From Massilia glaciei (GTDB lineage: Bacteria > Pseudomonadota > Gammaproteobacteria > Burkholderiales > Burkholderiaceae_D): a stretch of 55,836 nucleotides of DNA. The translations under genes were made by a program, and so were the position numbers. Below are positions 9,511 to 17,595 of the stretch, piece by piece (within the stretch, counting starts at the first letter, position 1; the number at the start of each line of letters is the position of its first letter). The stretch is from NCBI RefSeq assembly GCF_003011895.2, contig NZ_PXWF02000196.1, positions 1 through 55,836 on the forward strand, read 5' to 3'. The notes below the pieces were generated by a model that saw nothing but the letters and a program-made list of their open reading frames with translations, searched no databases and was not told the DNA's origin.

Positions 9511-11283
9511 GTGAATACCAAAACCGCCCACCCATTGTTGCCTCATCCTTATGCGCAAATGCTCGCGCAGTTGCGCGCGTTCGTCTATGAGGAGCGCGAC
9601 ACCGCCACGGCCAGGCTGCTCGAGTCGCGGCGGCGGCCGATGCAGGAAAAGCGCGACAAGGGCCTGGCGCAGCGCTTTCGCGGCCTCGAGCGCGGGACCG
9701 AACCCGGCACCGCCTGGCTCAGCCTGGCCGGCGGCGAATCGCGCTTTCGCGAGAGCGACCGCCTGTGCCTGCATACCGGCTCGCCATTCGACGACATGCT
9801 GGCGCGCGAAGTGGTGCTCGAAACCGACGACCAGACGCGCTGGCTGCTGCGCTTCAAGAACCGCGGCGAGGTTCCGGAGGACAACGACGTCCACTACTAC
9901 TACGCCGAACAGGACGGCGTCGACCTGACCAAGTTTTTCGAGCAGGCGCTCGACGAGATCGCCGGTTCCGCCACGGCCAGCGAAATCATCTTGCCGCTCC
10001 TGGACGGCACCCTGCCTTTCGGTTTCAACGAGGACGACGGCGACTACGCGCACCGTATTGCCACCGAGCAGGGACTGAACGCGCGCCAGGCGGAGGCGGT
10101 GGGCCTCGCCTTCGCCTCCGAGCACGTCGCCTGCATCCAGGGGCCGCCCGGCACCGGCAAGACGCGCGTGCTGGCGCTGGTCGCCAGCCTCATGGCCGCG
10201 CGTGGCGAGCGGGTGCTGGTGACGTCCCACACCCATACGGCGATCAACAACGCGCTCGAAAAAATCGCCGCCTACGATGTGCCGACGGTGAAAATCGGCA
10301 GCATCGGTCAGGCCCGCGGCCTGCCGCCGCAGGTCGCCCGCGCGGAGCGGTTTTCGCAATGGAAGGAGCGGCCGGTCAACGGGGGCTATGTGCTTGGCGC
10401 AACCCCCTTCGCCACCTGTGGGCAGCGCCTCGACATGTGCGAGTTCGATACCATCTTGTTCGACGAGGCCAGCCAGATCACGGTGCCGCTGGCCTTGATG
10501 GCGATGCGTCGTGGCAAGCGTTTCGTTTTCATCGGCGACCAGCAGCAGTTGCCGCCGGTGGTGTTGTCGAGGTCGATACTGAGCGGCTCGCCGTCGGTGT
10601 TTGCGCGGCTGACCGCCGACAACGAGGATAGCGTCATGTTGCGCCAGACCTATCGCATGAACCAATGGCTGGCCGCCTGGCCCAGCCGCACGTTCTATGG
10701 CGGCGAGCTCGTCGCTTCGGGCGCGAACGCGGCGCGCAGGCTCTCGCTCGCGCCGGCGGCGGCGCCCTCGTTCGCCGATGCCGTGCTGCGCGCCGAGGCC
10801 AGCGCGGTCTTCATTCCCACGCTCGAGCACCGCGCACGCGCGAGCAATGTGCCCGACGCGCGGCTGGTCGCCGCGCTGTGCGAGGCGGCCCGCAACGGCG
10901 GTCTGGCGCTGGGCGACATCGGCGTGGTCACGCCCTACCGGGCGCAGGGCCGGACGATCCGCAGCCTGCTGGCCGCAAAATTGGGCAGCCACGACGCCAG
11001 AGAGGTCGTGGCCGATACGGTCGAGCGGATGCAGGGACAGGAGCGCGAGCTGGTCATCCTGTCGCTCGCGACCGGCGACCTGGCCTACCTTGGGGCGGTG
11101 GCGGAATTTTTCTTCCAGCGCGAGCGCCTGAATGTGTCGGTCACGCGGGCCATGACCAAGCTGGTCATCATCGGTCCAGAGATCCCGGCGCAATTTAGCG
11201 CGCACGACGAGCAACTGGCCCGGAACATCCAGATTTACCGCGAGCTTATCGACAGCTGCGTTCGCATGGAGCATTCGCCATGA
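9511..11283 (+). CDS. Superfamily 1B (Upf1/Dna2-like) helicase, first gene of a two-helicase operon
   Basis: About 590 aa. In numbering from the GTG at 9511, the Walker A motif GPPGTGKT is at 211-218, motif II DEAS at 318-321, motif III GDQQQLPP at 342-349 and motif VI RLNVSVTRA at 539-547. These place it in the Upf1/Dna2-like DNA or RNA helicases. About 200 residues precede the helicase core and contain no nuclease motif I can identify. The start is uncertain: the frame opens at 9376, GTG at 9511 is my choice, ATG at 9556 is possible, and none has a clear ribosome binding site. The stop overlaps the start of the next gene (ATGA), so the two helicases are made together. Function unknown; defence or DNA repair is inferred from the pairing. 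Confidence 0.85.
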   Translation: MNTKTAHPLLPHPYAQMLAQLRAFVYEERDTATARLLESRRRPMQEKRDKGLAQRFRGLERGTEPGTAWLSLAGGESRFRESDRLCLHTGSPFDDMLAREVVLETDDQTRWLLRFKNRGEVPEDNDVHYYYAEQDGVDLTKFFEQALDEIAGSATASEIILPLLDGTLPFGFNEDDGDYAHRIATEQGLNARQAEAVGLAFASEHVACIQGPPGTGKTRVLALVASLMAARGERVLVTSHTHTAINNALEKIAAYDVPTVKIGSIGQARGLPPQVARAERFSQWKERPVNGGYVLGATPFATCGQRLDMCEFDTILFDEASQITVPLALMAMRRGKRFVFIGDQQQLPPVVLSRSILSGSPSVFARLTADNEDSVMLRQTYRMNQWLAAWPSRTFYGGELVASGANAARRLSLAPAAAPSFADAVLRAEASAVFIPTLEHRARASNVPDARLVAALCEAARNGGLALGDIGVVTPYRAQGRTIRSLLAAKLGSHDAREVVADTVERMQGQERELVILSLATGDLAYLGAVAEFFFQRERLNVSVTRAMTKLVIIGPEIPAQFSAHDEQLARNIQIYRELIDSCVRMEHSP

Positions 11284-13259
11284 CCACCTTCATCCCGGAG
11301 TGGGGCGCGGGGTCCGGGCGCGCGCTCCAGCTGCGGCGGGTGTTGCAGGACCTCGGCGACGGCGCCGCCGTGCGCAAGCCCTTGCTCGAGGTCGCGGACA
11401 GCGCGGATTTTTTTCTGGAGCATGATGAACACGGTTGGCTGGCGCTGGCGATTTGTCCCGCCCGCTATGCCGACATTGGCGGCGGCCAGCTCTTCGCGCC
11501 GGACGGCCGGGACGCCTTCCTGCGCTACCTCGGCGCGCTGGGCGATGTGCTCGCGGGCGCGCTGCCGACGCTGGTCGTGATGTCGGCATGCAGCGAAAGC
11601 GACACGGCGTTGCTGGCGCAGGATGCCGCGGCCGGCGGCCAAATGACGCTGTGCTCCGGTGAGCGATTCGCGCAAGGCGGGGCCGACGCCTTGCGCGTAC
11701 TGATGCGCAAGCTGTCCGCGCGTCAAGCCACCGTCTTGCGGCGCCGCTATTTCCCCGAGTCTGAGATCGCTGGCTTGCGCGTGGGACGACGGACGTTCCA
11801 TCGCGATAACAGCGCCGCCCTGACCGGCGTTTTTCTCGACCGCGAACAGGAATGGGCCAGCAAGCTCGACCTGGCATTGCCGGACGAGCAGGCCGCGCTC
11901 GCGCGAGATTTTTCGGTGCGGCTGTTGAACGGCGTGGCGGGCTGCGGCAAGACCCTGATCGCCTTGCAGCGCGCCATACTCCTGGCGCAATCGCGGCCGG
12001 ACCAGCAGGTGCTGCTGTTGATCCATAACACGCATGTCGTCGCCGATCTGATGGAGCGGATGCACCGCGGGCACCTTCCCATTCCGGCCAACATGCAAAT
12101 GTTCACCTTCGCCAAGTGGGCCATCCGGCAGTGGAAGGCGGTCTTCGGCAGGTACCCGCAAATGCCCAAGGGCCACGAGCTGCTGGGCATGGTGCGCGCG
12201 CTGCAGCCGCGGCCGCCGTCGCTGGGGCTTGACGACGAGCAGCTGCTCGAGGAAATGAATTTTTTGAACGAAGCCCTGATCAGCGGCGAGGCCGGCTATC
12301 TGGCCGCCGATCGCGCCGGGCGCGGCTTTGCGCTGCGCGAGATCGAGCGCAGCCAGGTTTGGGCACTGTTTCAGCAGCTCAACGCGCAACTGCGCGCGCG
12401 CGGCTGGCGCTTGTGGAGCGCGATCGCCGGCGAGATATGCGACGCCGCGCAGCAGCGGCGCGATACCCGCGCCTTCGCCACCTTCGCCACCTTCGATCAT
12501 ATTTTGGTGGACGAGGCACAGTTCATGGCGCCCGCCTCCCTGCAGCTGATCAAGCTTGCACTTCGGCCCGGCGGCAGCATGTTTTTGTGCGCAGACCCGC
12601 GCCAGGGTTTCCTGAAAAATCGCCTGAGCTGGAAGCGGGTCGGCCTGGCGGTGGCCGGCCGCACCAAGAAACTGCGCCGCTCCTACCGCACCACCAAAGC
12701 ATTGCTGCAAGCGGCGACCCGGATGCTGGCGCGCCAGGTCGAGGAGGACCCGGAAGACTACCTCGCCCCGGATTTTGCGGGAATGGACGAGGGCGTCCCG
12801 CCCATGCTCGTCACCGTGGACACGCCGCAGGACGCGGTCGATCGCGTCGCCAACGAGATTGCCGGTCTTGCCAGGCAGTCGAATTTTCCGCTGTCTTCGA
12901 TCCTGGTCATGTACGGCGGGCGGGTGTCCAAGGATTTGCTGTACGCCAGCTTGTGCCAGCGCATTGGCGCTGCGAAGGTGTGGTGGCTGAACAAGGACCG
13001 TGCCGCGCCGCCGGGCGGCTACGGCGCCGAACACATCCGGATGGCGAGCATCGACACGGCGACCGGGCTGGAGGGCACCTTTGTGTTCCTTCTCGGCGTC
13101 GAGGAACTGCTGTCGCTGGGCGGCCACGACCGTGGCACCGAAGTCAGGGCGCGCAAGCTATATATGGCCATGACGAGGTCGTGCTACCGGCTCAGCGTTG
13201 TGACCGCGCAGGCGCTGCCGGACGAAGCGCTTGGCGATATTTTTGAAAGACGCGCGTAG
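11280..13259 (+). CDS. UvrD/Rep-like superfamily 1A helicase with a novel N-terminal region
   Basis: A 659-aa protein. Walker A GVAGCGKT is at 218-225, motif II DEAQ at 411-414, an RRSYRTT segment (motif IV-like) follows, and motif VI KLYMAMTRS is at 626-634. The core looks like UvrD-type helicases but compact. About 200 residues precede it, with a predicted alpha/beta segment (YLGALGDVLAGALPTLVVMSA) that I cannot assign. It could be a divergent nuclease or NERD-like domain, but I see no catalytic residues that prove this. It is translationally coupled to the Upf1-like helicase (4-bp overlap at 11280). No other gene belongs to this operon: the next gene is on the opposite strand. Confidence 0.85.
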   Translation: MTTFIPEWGAGSGRALQLRRVLQDLGDGAAVRKPLLEVADSADFFLEHDEHGWLALAICPARYADIGGGQLFAPDGRDAFLRYLGALGDVLAGALPTLVVMSACSESDTALLAQDAAAGGQMTLCSGERFAQGGADALRVLMRKLSARQATVLRRRYFPESEIAGLRVGRRTFHRDNSAALTGVFLDREQEWASKLDLALPDEQAALARDFSVRLLNGVAGCGKTLIALQRAILLAQSRPDQQVLLLIHNTHVVADLMERMHRGHLPIPANMQMFTFAKWAIRQWKAVFGRYPQMPKGHELLGMVRALQPRPPSLGLDDEQLLEEMNFLNEALISGEAGYLAADRAGRGFALREIERSQVWALFQQLNAQLRARGWRLWSAIAGEICDAAQQRRDTRAFATFATFDHILVDEAQFMAPASLQLIKLALRPGGSMFLCADPRQGFLKNRLSWKRVGLAVAGRTKKLRRSYRTTKALLQAATRMLARQVEEDPEDYLAPDFAGMDEGVPPMLVTVDTPQDAVDRVANEIAGLARQSNFPLSSILVMYGGRVSKDLLYASLCQRIGAAKVWWLNKDRAAPPGGYGAEHIRMASIDTATGLEGTFVFLLGVEELLSLGGHDRGTEVRARKLYMAMTRSCYRLSVVTAQALPDEALGDIFERRA

Positions 13260-13335
13260 CCCCATCGTTAAGCGGGCACCGTCCACTTGCACGCCGCCGC
13301 CAAGGCGGGCGGCCGGACCGCGCCGCGCCGCGCCC

Positions 13336-14568
13336 TTAGTGCCCCTGGTGGCCGATGTTTGGCCGCGACTCCTTCTTGTTGCCCCGCTTGTTCTTTTTTT
13401 GCATCGAGGTCATGGGCTGTGCCGCGTCGTGCGGGGCGGAGCCCCCTTCGATGAAATCTTTCATCCGCAGCATGTCGGCGTCCAGCTCCCGCTTCGGGTC
13501 GCTGCCAATCAGAACCGCGACGCCGTGGCCCAACGCGCCGGCCGGCGGACGGTAAGTCATTCGTATGGTCGCGCGGGTGCCGCTGTCGGTCGGCTCCAGA
13601 TGGATTGAACCCGCGTGTTCGACCATGGCGCCGGGCGCGGTCTGCCACGACAGCAGGCCCGGACGCTCGCTGGCGGTCAGCAGGGTATCCCATTCGAGGC
13701 GCGAGCCCGCCGGCCCTTTGACCATCCAATGCGAGCGCTGCTCGCCGAGGTCGCGCACGTCAACGACGTGGGACATGAAATGCGGAAAATTTTCGTAATT
13801 GGCGAAGGCGTCGAACACGGTGTCGATCGGGGCGTCGATGTCGATGGTCTTTTCGAGTTGGGTGCCCGGGGCGTCGGCGCCGAGTCCGAGCATGTGTTTG
13901 AGGGACATGTTGCCCACCCCGCGCGCAAGCAGCGCCAAGCCGGCGACCGCGAGGGCTGTGCCGACCGGGGTGCGGCGCGCCATTCCGTAGCCGCCGAGCA
14001 TCGCCCCACCCACGAGCGCGGTGGCGCGCAATGTCGGCGTCCAGTTTTGCTGCGCCACTTCGTTGCGCGCGGCCGCCCGCCGGCCAGCTCCTTGCAACGC
14101 GGGAATGCCATCGGGTTTTTCGTGGACTTCGAGCCGGTCGTCCACGCGGGCCACGCCCGCAACGCCGCCGACCGCGTCGAGCAACTGCTGCCGCTCGTGC
14201 ATGAGTGCATGCCCGCCCAACGCGACGTGCCCCTCGTGCGCGGTGACGACAATGGCGTGCGGATGCGATACGACGCGGCCGATGCGGCTGCGGACGCGCT
14301 CGGCCAGCACCCTGTCGTCCGGCGCCTTGCCGCGCCGGCCCGGCATGTGGCCCAACCGCGCTTGCACGCCCGCGAAGCGGTTGCCAAAGTCGCGCCTGGC
14401 GACATCGACCGCATCGCTCGCCATCGTCGCGATGCTCCGCAGGCGGTCGCGCGCGAGTCCCCGCCGCCGCCGTCCCTGGCTCGGGTCGAAAAAGTACATC
14501 GTCACCATGCCCAGCGCGGTCGTACCCAGGCGTTCCCCCAAACCGTGTCTTGCCGATTCTGTTTTCAC
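13336..14568 (-). CDS. BON-domain/SRPBCC membrane-associated protein
   Basis: About 410 aa from the GTG at 14568, which has AAGGAG 6 nt upstream and overlaps the stop of the hydrolase gene (GTGA). Order: an N-terminal MYFFDPSQGRRRR segment typical of proteins with a C-terminal cyclase domain; a BON domain around 65-125; a hydrophobic double segment around 170-205 (GGYGMARRTPVGTALAVAGL); and an SRPBCC (polyketide cyclase/dehydrase-like) domain around 220-350. A short basic tail ends the protein. BON domains bind phospholipids, so an envelope stress role is plausible. An upstream extension of the open frame lies inside the hydrolase gene and was not used. Confidence 0.82.
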   Translation of the reverse strand: MKTESARHGLGERLGTTALGMVTMYFFDPSQGRRRRGLARDRLRSIATMASDAVDVARRDFGNRFAGVQARLGHMPGRRGKAPDDRVLAERVRSRIGRVVSHPHAIVVTAHEGHVALGGHALMHERQQLLDAVGGVAGVARVDDRLEVHEKPDGIPALQGAGRRAAARNEVAQQNWTPTLRATALVGGAMLGGYGMARRTPVGTALAVAGLALLARGVGNMSLKHMLGLGADAPGTQLEKTIDIDAPIDTVFDAFANYENFPHFMSHVVDVRDLGEQRSHWMVKGPAGSRLEWDTLLTASERPGLLSWQTAPGAMVEHAGSIHLEPTDSGTRATIRMTYRPPAGALGHGVAVLIGSDPKRELDADMLRMKDFIEGGSAPHDAAQPMTSMQKKNKRGNKKESRPNIGHQGH

Positions 14569-15230
14569 GTTGCGCTCCTTGATCTGTTTGAAAAGTGCCG
14601 AACGAACCAATCTGTAGCGAATCCGGCGACGGCCTCCAGGGTGCCCGGCTCTTCGAATAAATGGCTTGCCCCGGGGATGATGTCGAGTCGTTTTTCGCAG
14701 TGCAGTGCTCTGTAGGCCGCCTGGTTCAGCGCGATGACCTCGCCGTCGAGGCCACCGACAATCAACAGGGTGGGCGCGCGTACGGCGTCCAGCGCTTGCT
14801 CGCCGGCCATGTCGGGCCGACCGCCCCTTGATACGACCGCCGCGACGTCGGGTCCGCGCGCGGCCGCCAGTTGCAGCGCGGCGGCCGCGCCGGTGCTGGC
14901 ACCGAACAGGCCGAGCGGCAACGCAGCGGTGCTGGCATGGTGGCGCAGCCATTCGGCGGCCGTGCCGAGCCGCTCGGTCAGCAGCCCGATATTGAAGCGG
15001 GTACTGACGTTCCGGTCTTCTTGCGGCGTGAGCAAATCGAGCAGCAGGGTGCCCATGTTGGCCTTACGCAGTTCTCCAGCGACATAGTTGTTACGAGGAC
15101 TCAAACGACTGCTGCCGCTCCCATGCGCGAAGAGCACGACGCCGACCGGATCGGGCGGCAGTTCGAGCATCCCTTGCATGGCGGCCGAGTCGGACTCGAT
15201 GGAGACTAATTCGCTATGTTGAGATACCAT
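14565..15230 (-). CDS. Alpha/beta hydrolase (dienelactone hydrolase-like)
   Basis: A 221-aa alpha/beta hydrolase. The nucleophile is Ser112 in GASTG, the acid is Asp162 in GGLDGE and the base is His190 in GASHLF. HGSGSSR near 36-42 contributes the oxyanion region. Such proteins are often found with phosphoribosyltransferase or stress genes. Here it is the first gene of a two-gene unit with the BON/SRPBCC protein. Substrate unknown. Confidence 0.85.
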   Translation of the reverse strand: MVSQHSELVSIESDSAAMQGMLELPPDPVGVVLFAHGSGSSRLSPRNNYVAGELRKANMGTLLLDLLTPQEDRNVSTRFNIGLLTERLGTAAEWLRHHASTAALPLGLFGASTGAAAALQLAAARGPDVAAVVSRGGRPDMAGEQALDAVRAPTLLIVGGLDGEVIALNQAAYRALHCEKRLDIIPGASHLFEEPGTLEAVAGFATDWFVRHFSNRSRSAT

Positions 15231-15404
15231 CGCATTGCCTCCCGCGCCCTGATGGCAGCATCAAGCGGATTGCTCACCCGGGCCATCGCGCGTTCGATAA
15301 CGTTCGCCTTGTCGCTGCCCGCCTCTCTTTAAGACAGCCCACGTGGGGCTAGGTTGCCGGCCTCATCGGGAATAAATCAGGGCTGATATCGCGGCCCCCC
15401 GTTG

Positions 15405-15788
15405 TCACGCCATCGCGGCAGCCACAGGCGCTTTTCGTTGCCACACCAGGGCGATGGCCGCCGGCAAGGCCAGCCAGAATCCCGAGACCGGAACCAACAC
15501 CACACCCGCGATGGTCATCAGCAAAATGCCGACCCCAAGCGAACGGGCCGCGGGAAAGTCTTGGTGGCGCTCGAGGGCGTTGAGCGCCATGCCGAGCAAT
15601 GCGAGCACGGCGCCGAACATGAGGAACCACGTGGCGAGGTTGGCGCCGGGGTCGGCCCCCACACTATTGAACACCCCGCGCTCGAACATGCGCACCAGCA
15701 CTTTCGAGAACACCGCCAGGCCAAGCAGCGAATGGCCGGCGGCCACGAAGATGATCCAACGGCCGATCCAGATTTTCTTGTTTTTCAT
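15405..15788 (-). CDS. Small four-helix membrane protein (DUF6463-like)
   Basis: About 127 aa, almost entirely hydrophobic, with four likely membrane helices (IGRWIIFVAAGHSLLG at the start, then WFLMFGAVLALLGMAL, SLGVGILLMTIAGVVLVP and GFWLALPAAIALVW). The ATG at 15788 has AGAGGT 7 nt upstream; the frame continues upstream but without a ribosome binding site. The GRW and AAGH pattern recalls DUF6463. No function is known. Confidence 0.75.
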   Translation of the reverse strand: MKNKKIWIGRWIIFVAAGHSLLGLAVFSKVLVRMFERGVFNSVGADPGANLATWFLMFGAVLALLGMALNALERHQDFPAARSLGVGILLMTIAGVVLVPVSGFWLALPAAIALVWQRKAPVAAAMA

Positions 15789-15963
15789 AATGTACCTCTC
15801 TATGTGGAAGGCGCGAATGTACGGGAATGGAAATCGCAACATGCCCGAATTGCGATGGAACGCGGTTTTTGTGGTTTGAAATGCAATTTTGAGCCAAAGC
15901 GACAGGTGCCGGGATGAATCCGTGGGGCGTACAATCGGCAAATTTCCTTTTGACATTCCCCCC

Positions 15964-16575
15964 ATGAAACTGCCCGCCTCGCTATTCCTTGCGCTTTTAG
16001 TCGCACTGCCAGCCTTCGCCGCGGGGCCCGCCACGCTCGCCGGGATCGAGCAAGGCATCGTCGCTGTCCACGGCTGGGGCAGCACGCCGGCGGATCCCGC
16101 GCTGGCACGGCCGCACATTATTGTCGGCATCACCCTGCATCACCAGGGAGAGACCTACAAAGCCGGCACCGATCCCGCGCAGTATTTGCGCACGCTGCAG
16201 CGCTGGTCGCGTGACACCAAGAAATGGATCGACATTCCCTACCACTACGTCGTCGATTTGGAGGGCAAGACCTTCGCCGCGCGCGACCTTCGTTACGCGG
16301 GCGACACCAACACCACGTACGATCCGAAGGGGCAGGCCTTGATCGAGGTGGTGGGCAACTTTGAAGACGTCGAGCCGAACCAGCAACAACTCGACGCGGT
16401 GGTGGACATGATGGCCTTGCTGGTAGCGCGGCACGGCCTGTCGATCGACAGCATCCGCGGCCACAAGGACCACACGCAAACCCTGTGTCCGGGCAAGAAT
16501 TTGTATCGTTATCTGGAGAGCGGCTATTTCCGCCACAAGGTGGCGCTGCGCCTGGCCGGCATCGGCCGGATCTAG
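15964..16575 (+). CDS. Secreted N-acetylmuramoyl-L-alanine amidase (amidase_2/PGRP fold)
   Basis: A 203-aa protein with a cleavable signal peptide (ALLVALPAFAA, cleavage near residue 20). It cleaves the amide bond between MurNAc and the stem peptide. Candidate zinc ligands are His59 or His60 (ITLHH), His167 or His170 (RGHKDH) and Cys175 (TLCPG), the usual His/His/Cys set. Start at ATG 15964 because it begins the signal peptide. The stop codon TAG is the first three bases of a palindromic repeat, so the C-terminus may have been reset by that insertion. The final domain helix appears complete. Confidence 0.88.
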   Translation: MKLPASLFLALLVALPAFAAGPATLAGIEQGIVAVHGWGSTPADPALARPHIIVGITLHHQGETYKAGTDPAQYLRTLQRWSRDTKKWIDIPYHYVVDLEGKTFAARDLRYAGDTNTTYDPKGQALIEVVGNFEDVEPNQQQLDAVVDMMALLVARHGLSIDSIRGHKDHTQTLCPGKNLYRYLESGYFRHKVALRLAGIGRI

Positions 16576-16737
16576 GAGTCTGTCGGGCTTAGGGAGTCGA
16601 AGCGAAAAAAGTGCTGGACGAGGACAGATTTTGACGATTTCGCAGTGCCAATAGCGAGCTATTGGCCGATAAAGCGGCGAAATATGGACCGCCCAGCGCT
16701 TTTTGCAGCCGACGATCCTAAGTCCGACAGGCTCCTA
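16573..16737. mobile_element. 165-bp palindromic element with TA ends, overlapping the amidase stop
   Basis: The ends are TAGGAGTCTGTCGGGCTTAGG and, inverted, TAGGAGCCTGTCGGACTTAGG: two mismatches in 21. Further inside, the arms match imperfectly (AAAAAGYGCTGG) around a central CCAATAGCGAGCTATTGG. There is no coding capacity. A TA duplication at both ends would fit IS630/mariner-type movement. The central palindrome resembles that of the 157-bp elements, so the two families may be related. Confidence 0.75.
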
Positions 16738-16760
16738 GCCTTGGATCTAGCCGGCGCCGT

Positions 16761-17573
16761 CTACCTATCGGTCCGCCGCCTGCCTTTCCAGACCCCGTTG
16801 ATCGCGCCCCGCGCTGACGAAAACAATTTATTGATCCGGCGCTCGCGTACCTTGGCCAGCAGCACCGAGATGTTGTCCGTGCCACCGGCGGCGTTGGCCG
16901 CGCCCACCAGCAGTTGCGGGCGGGTTTGCAGCTTGCCGGCCGCCAAAATGGCCGCGATCGCGGCGTCGTCGATCATATCGGTCAAGCCGTCCGAGCAAAA
17001 CAAATACACATCGTCGCGCGCGATCTCGTGCCAGTTCATTTCCGGGTTCACCACGCCGTCGACGCCCAGCGCCTGGGTGATCAGGTTCTGCGTCGGCATG
17101 CCCCCCTCCGGTATCACCAAGCCCGAATCGATCTGTTCCTGGCGCACTGAATGGTCTTTGGTGATCTGCTCCAGCGCACCGGCGCGCAGTCGATAGCAGC
17201 GCGAGTCGCCCAAGTGCGCGAGCAACAGGCTGTCGCCGCTAAAAACGCCGACCACCAACGTCGTCCCCATCCCGCCATATTGACGGTTCGACTGCGACAT
17301 ATTGAAGATCGCCTCGTTGGCCATCGTGATGCAGCTTGCCAGTTGGGCTTCGAGTTCGCCGCGCACCAGTACCCCGTCGCGGCCCGACAGCCAGGTGCGC
17401 ATCTCCGACTCGATGAAGGCGGCGGCCATCCCGCTGGCGACCTGGCCGGCGTTATGCCCGCCCATGCCGTCGGCCAGAATGCACAGCCCCGCCACCTCGT
17501 CGAAGGCGATCGCATCCTCGTTGTTTTCGCGGGCAATGCCCGGATCTGTTTCTGCGGCTATTTGAATGATCAT
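16761..17573 (-). CDS. PP2C-type Ser/Thr protein phosphatase
   Basis: A 270-aa cytoplasmic phosphatase. The metal-binding motifs are all present: RENNEDA near 15-21, ADGMGG at 34-39, GDSRCYR, CSDGL and GGTDNISV near the end. It dephosphorylates phospho-Ser/Thr proteins and is probably the counterpart of the kinase encoded just upstream (22-bp gap). It is the last gene of a four-gene operon: PP2C, FHA, kinase, PP2C. A basic tail of about 30 residues follows the domain. Confidence 0.9.
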   Translation of the reverse strand: MIIQIAAETDPGIARENNEDAIAFDEVAGLCILADGMGGHNAGQVASGMAAAFIESEMRTWLSGRDGVLVRGELEAQLASCITMANEAIFNMSQSNRQYGGMGTTLVVGVFSGDSLLLAHLGDSRCYRLRAGALEQITKDHSVRQEQIDSGLVIPEGGMPTQNLITQALGVDGVVNPEMNWHEIARDDVYLFCSDGLTDMIDDAAIAAILAAGKLQTRPQLLVGAANAAGGTDNISVLLAKVRERRINKLFSSARGAINGVWKGRRRTDR

Positions 17574-17595
17574 TGATTGGCGGCTCCCTTCAAAA

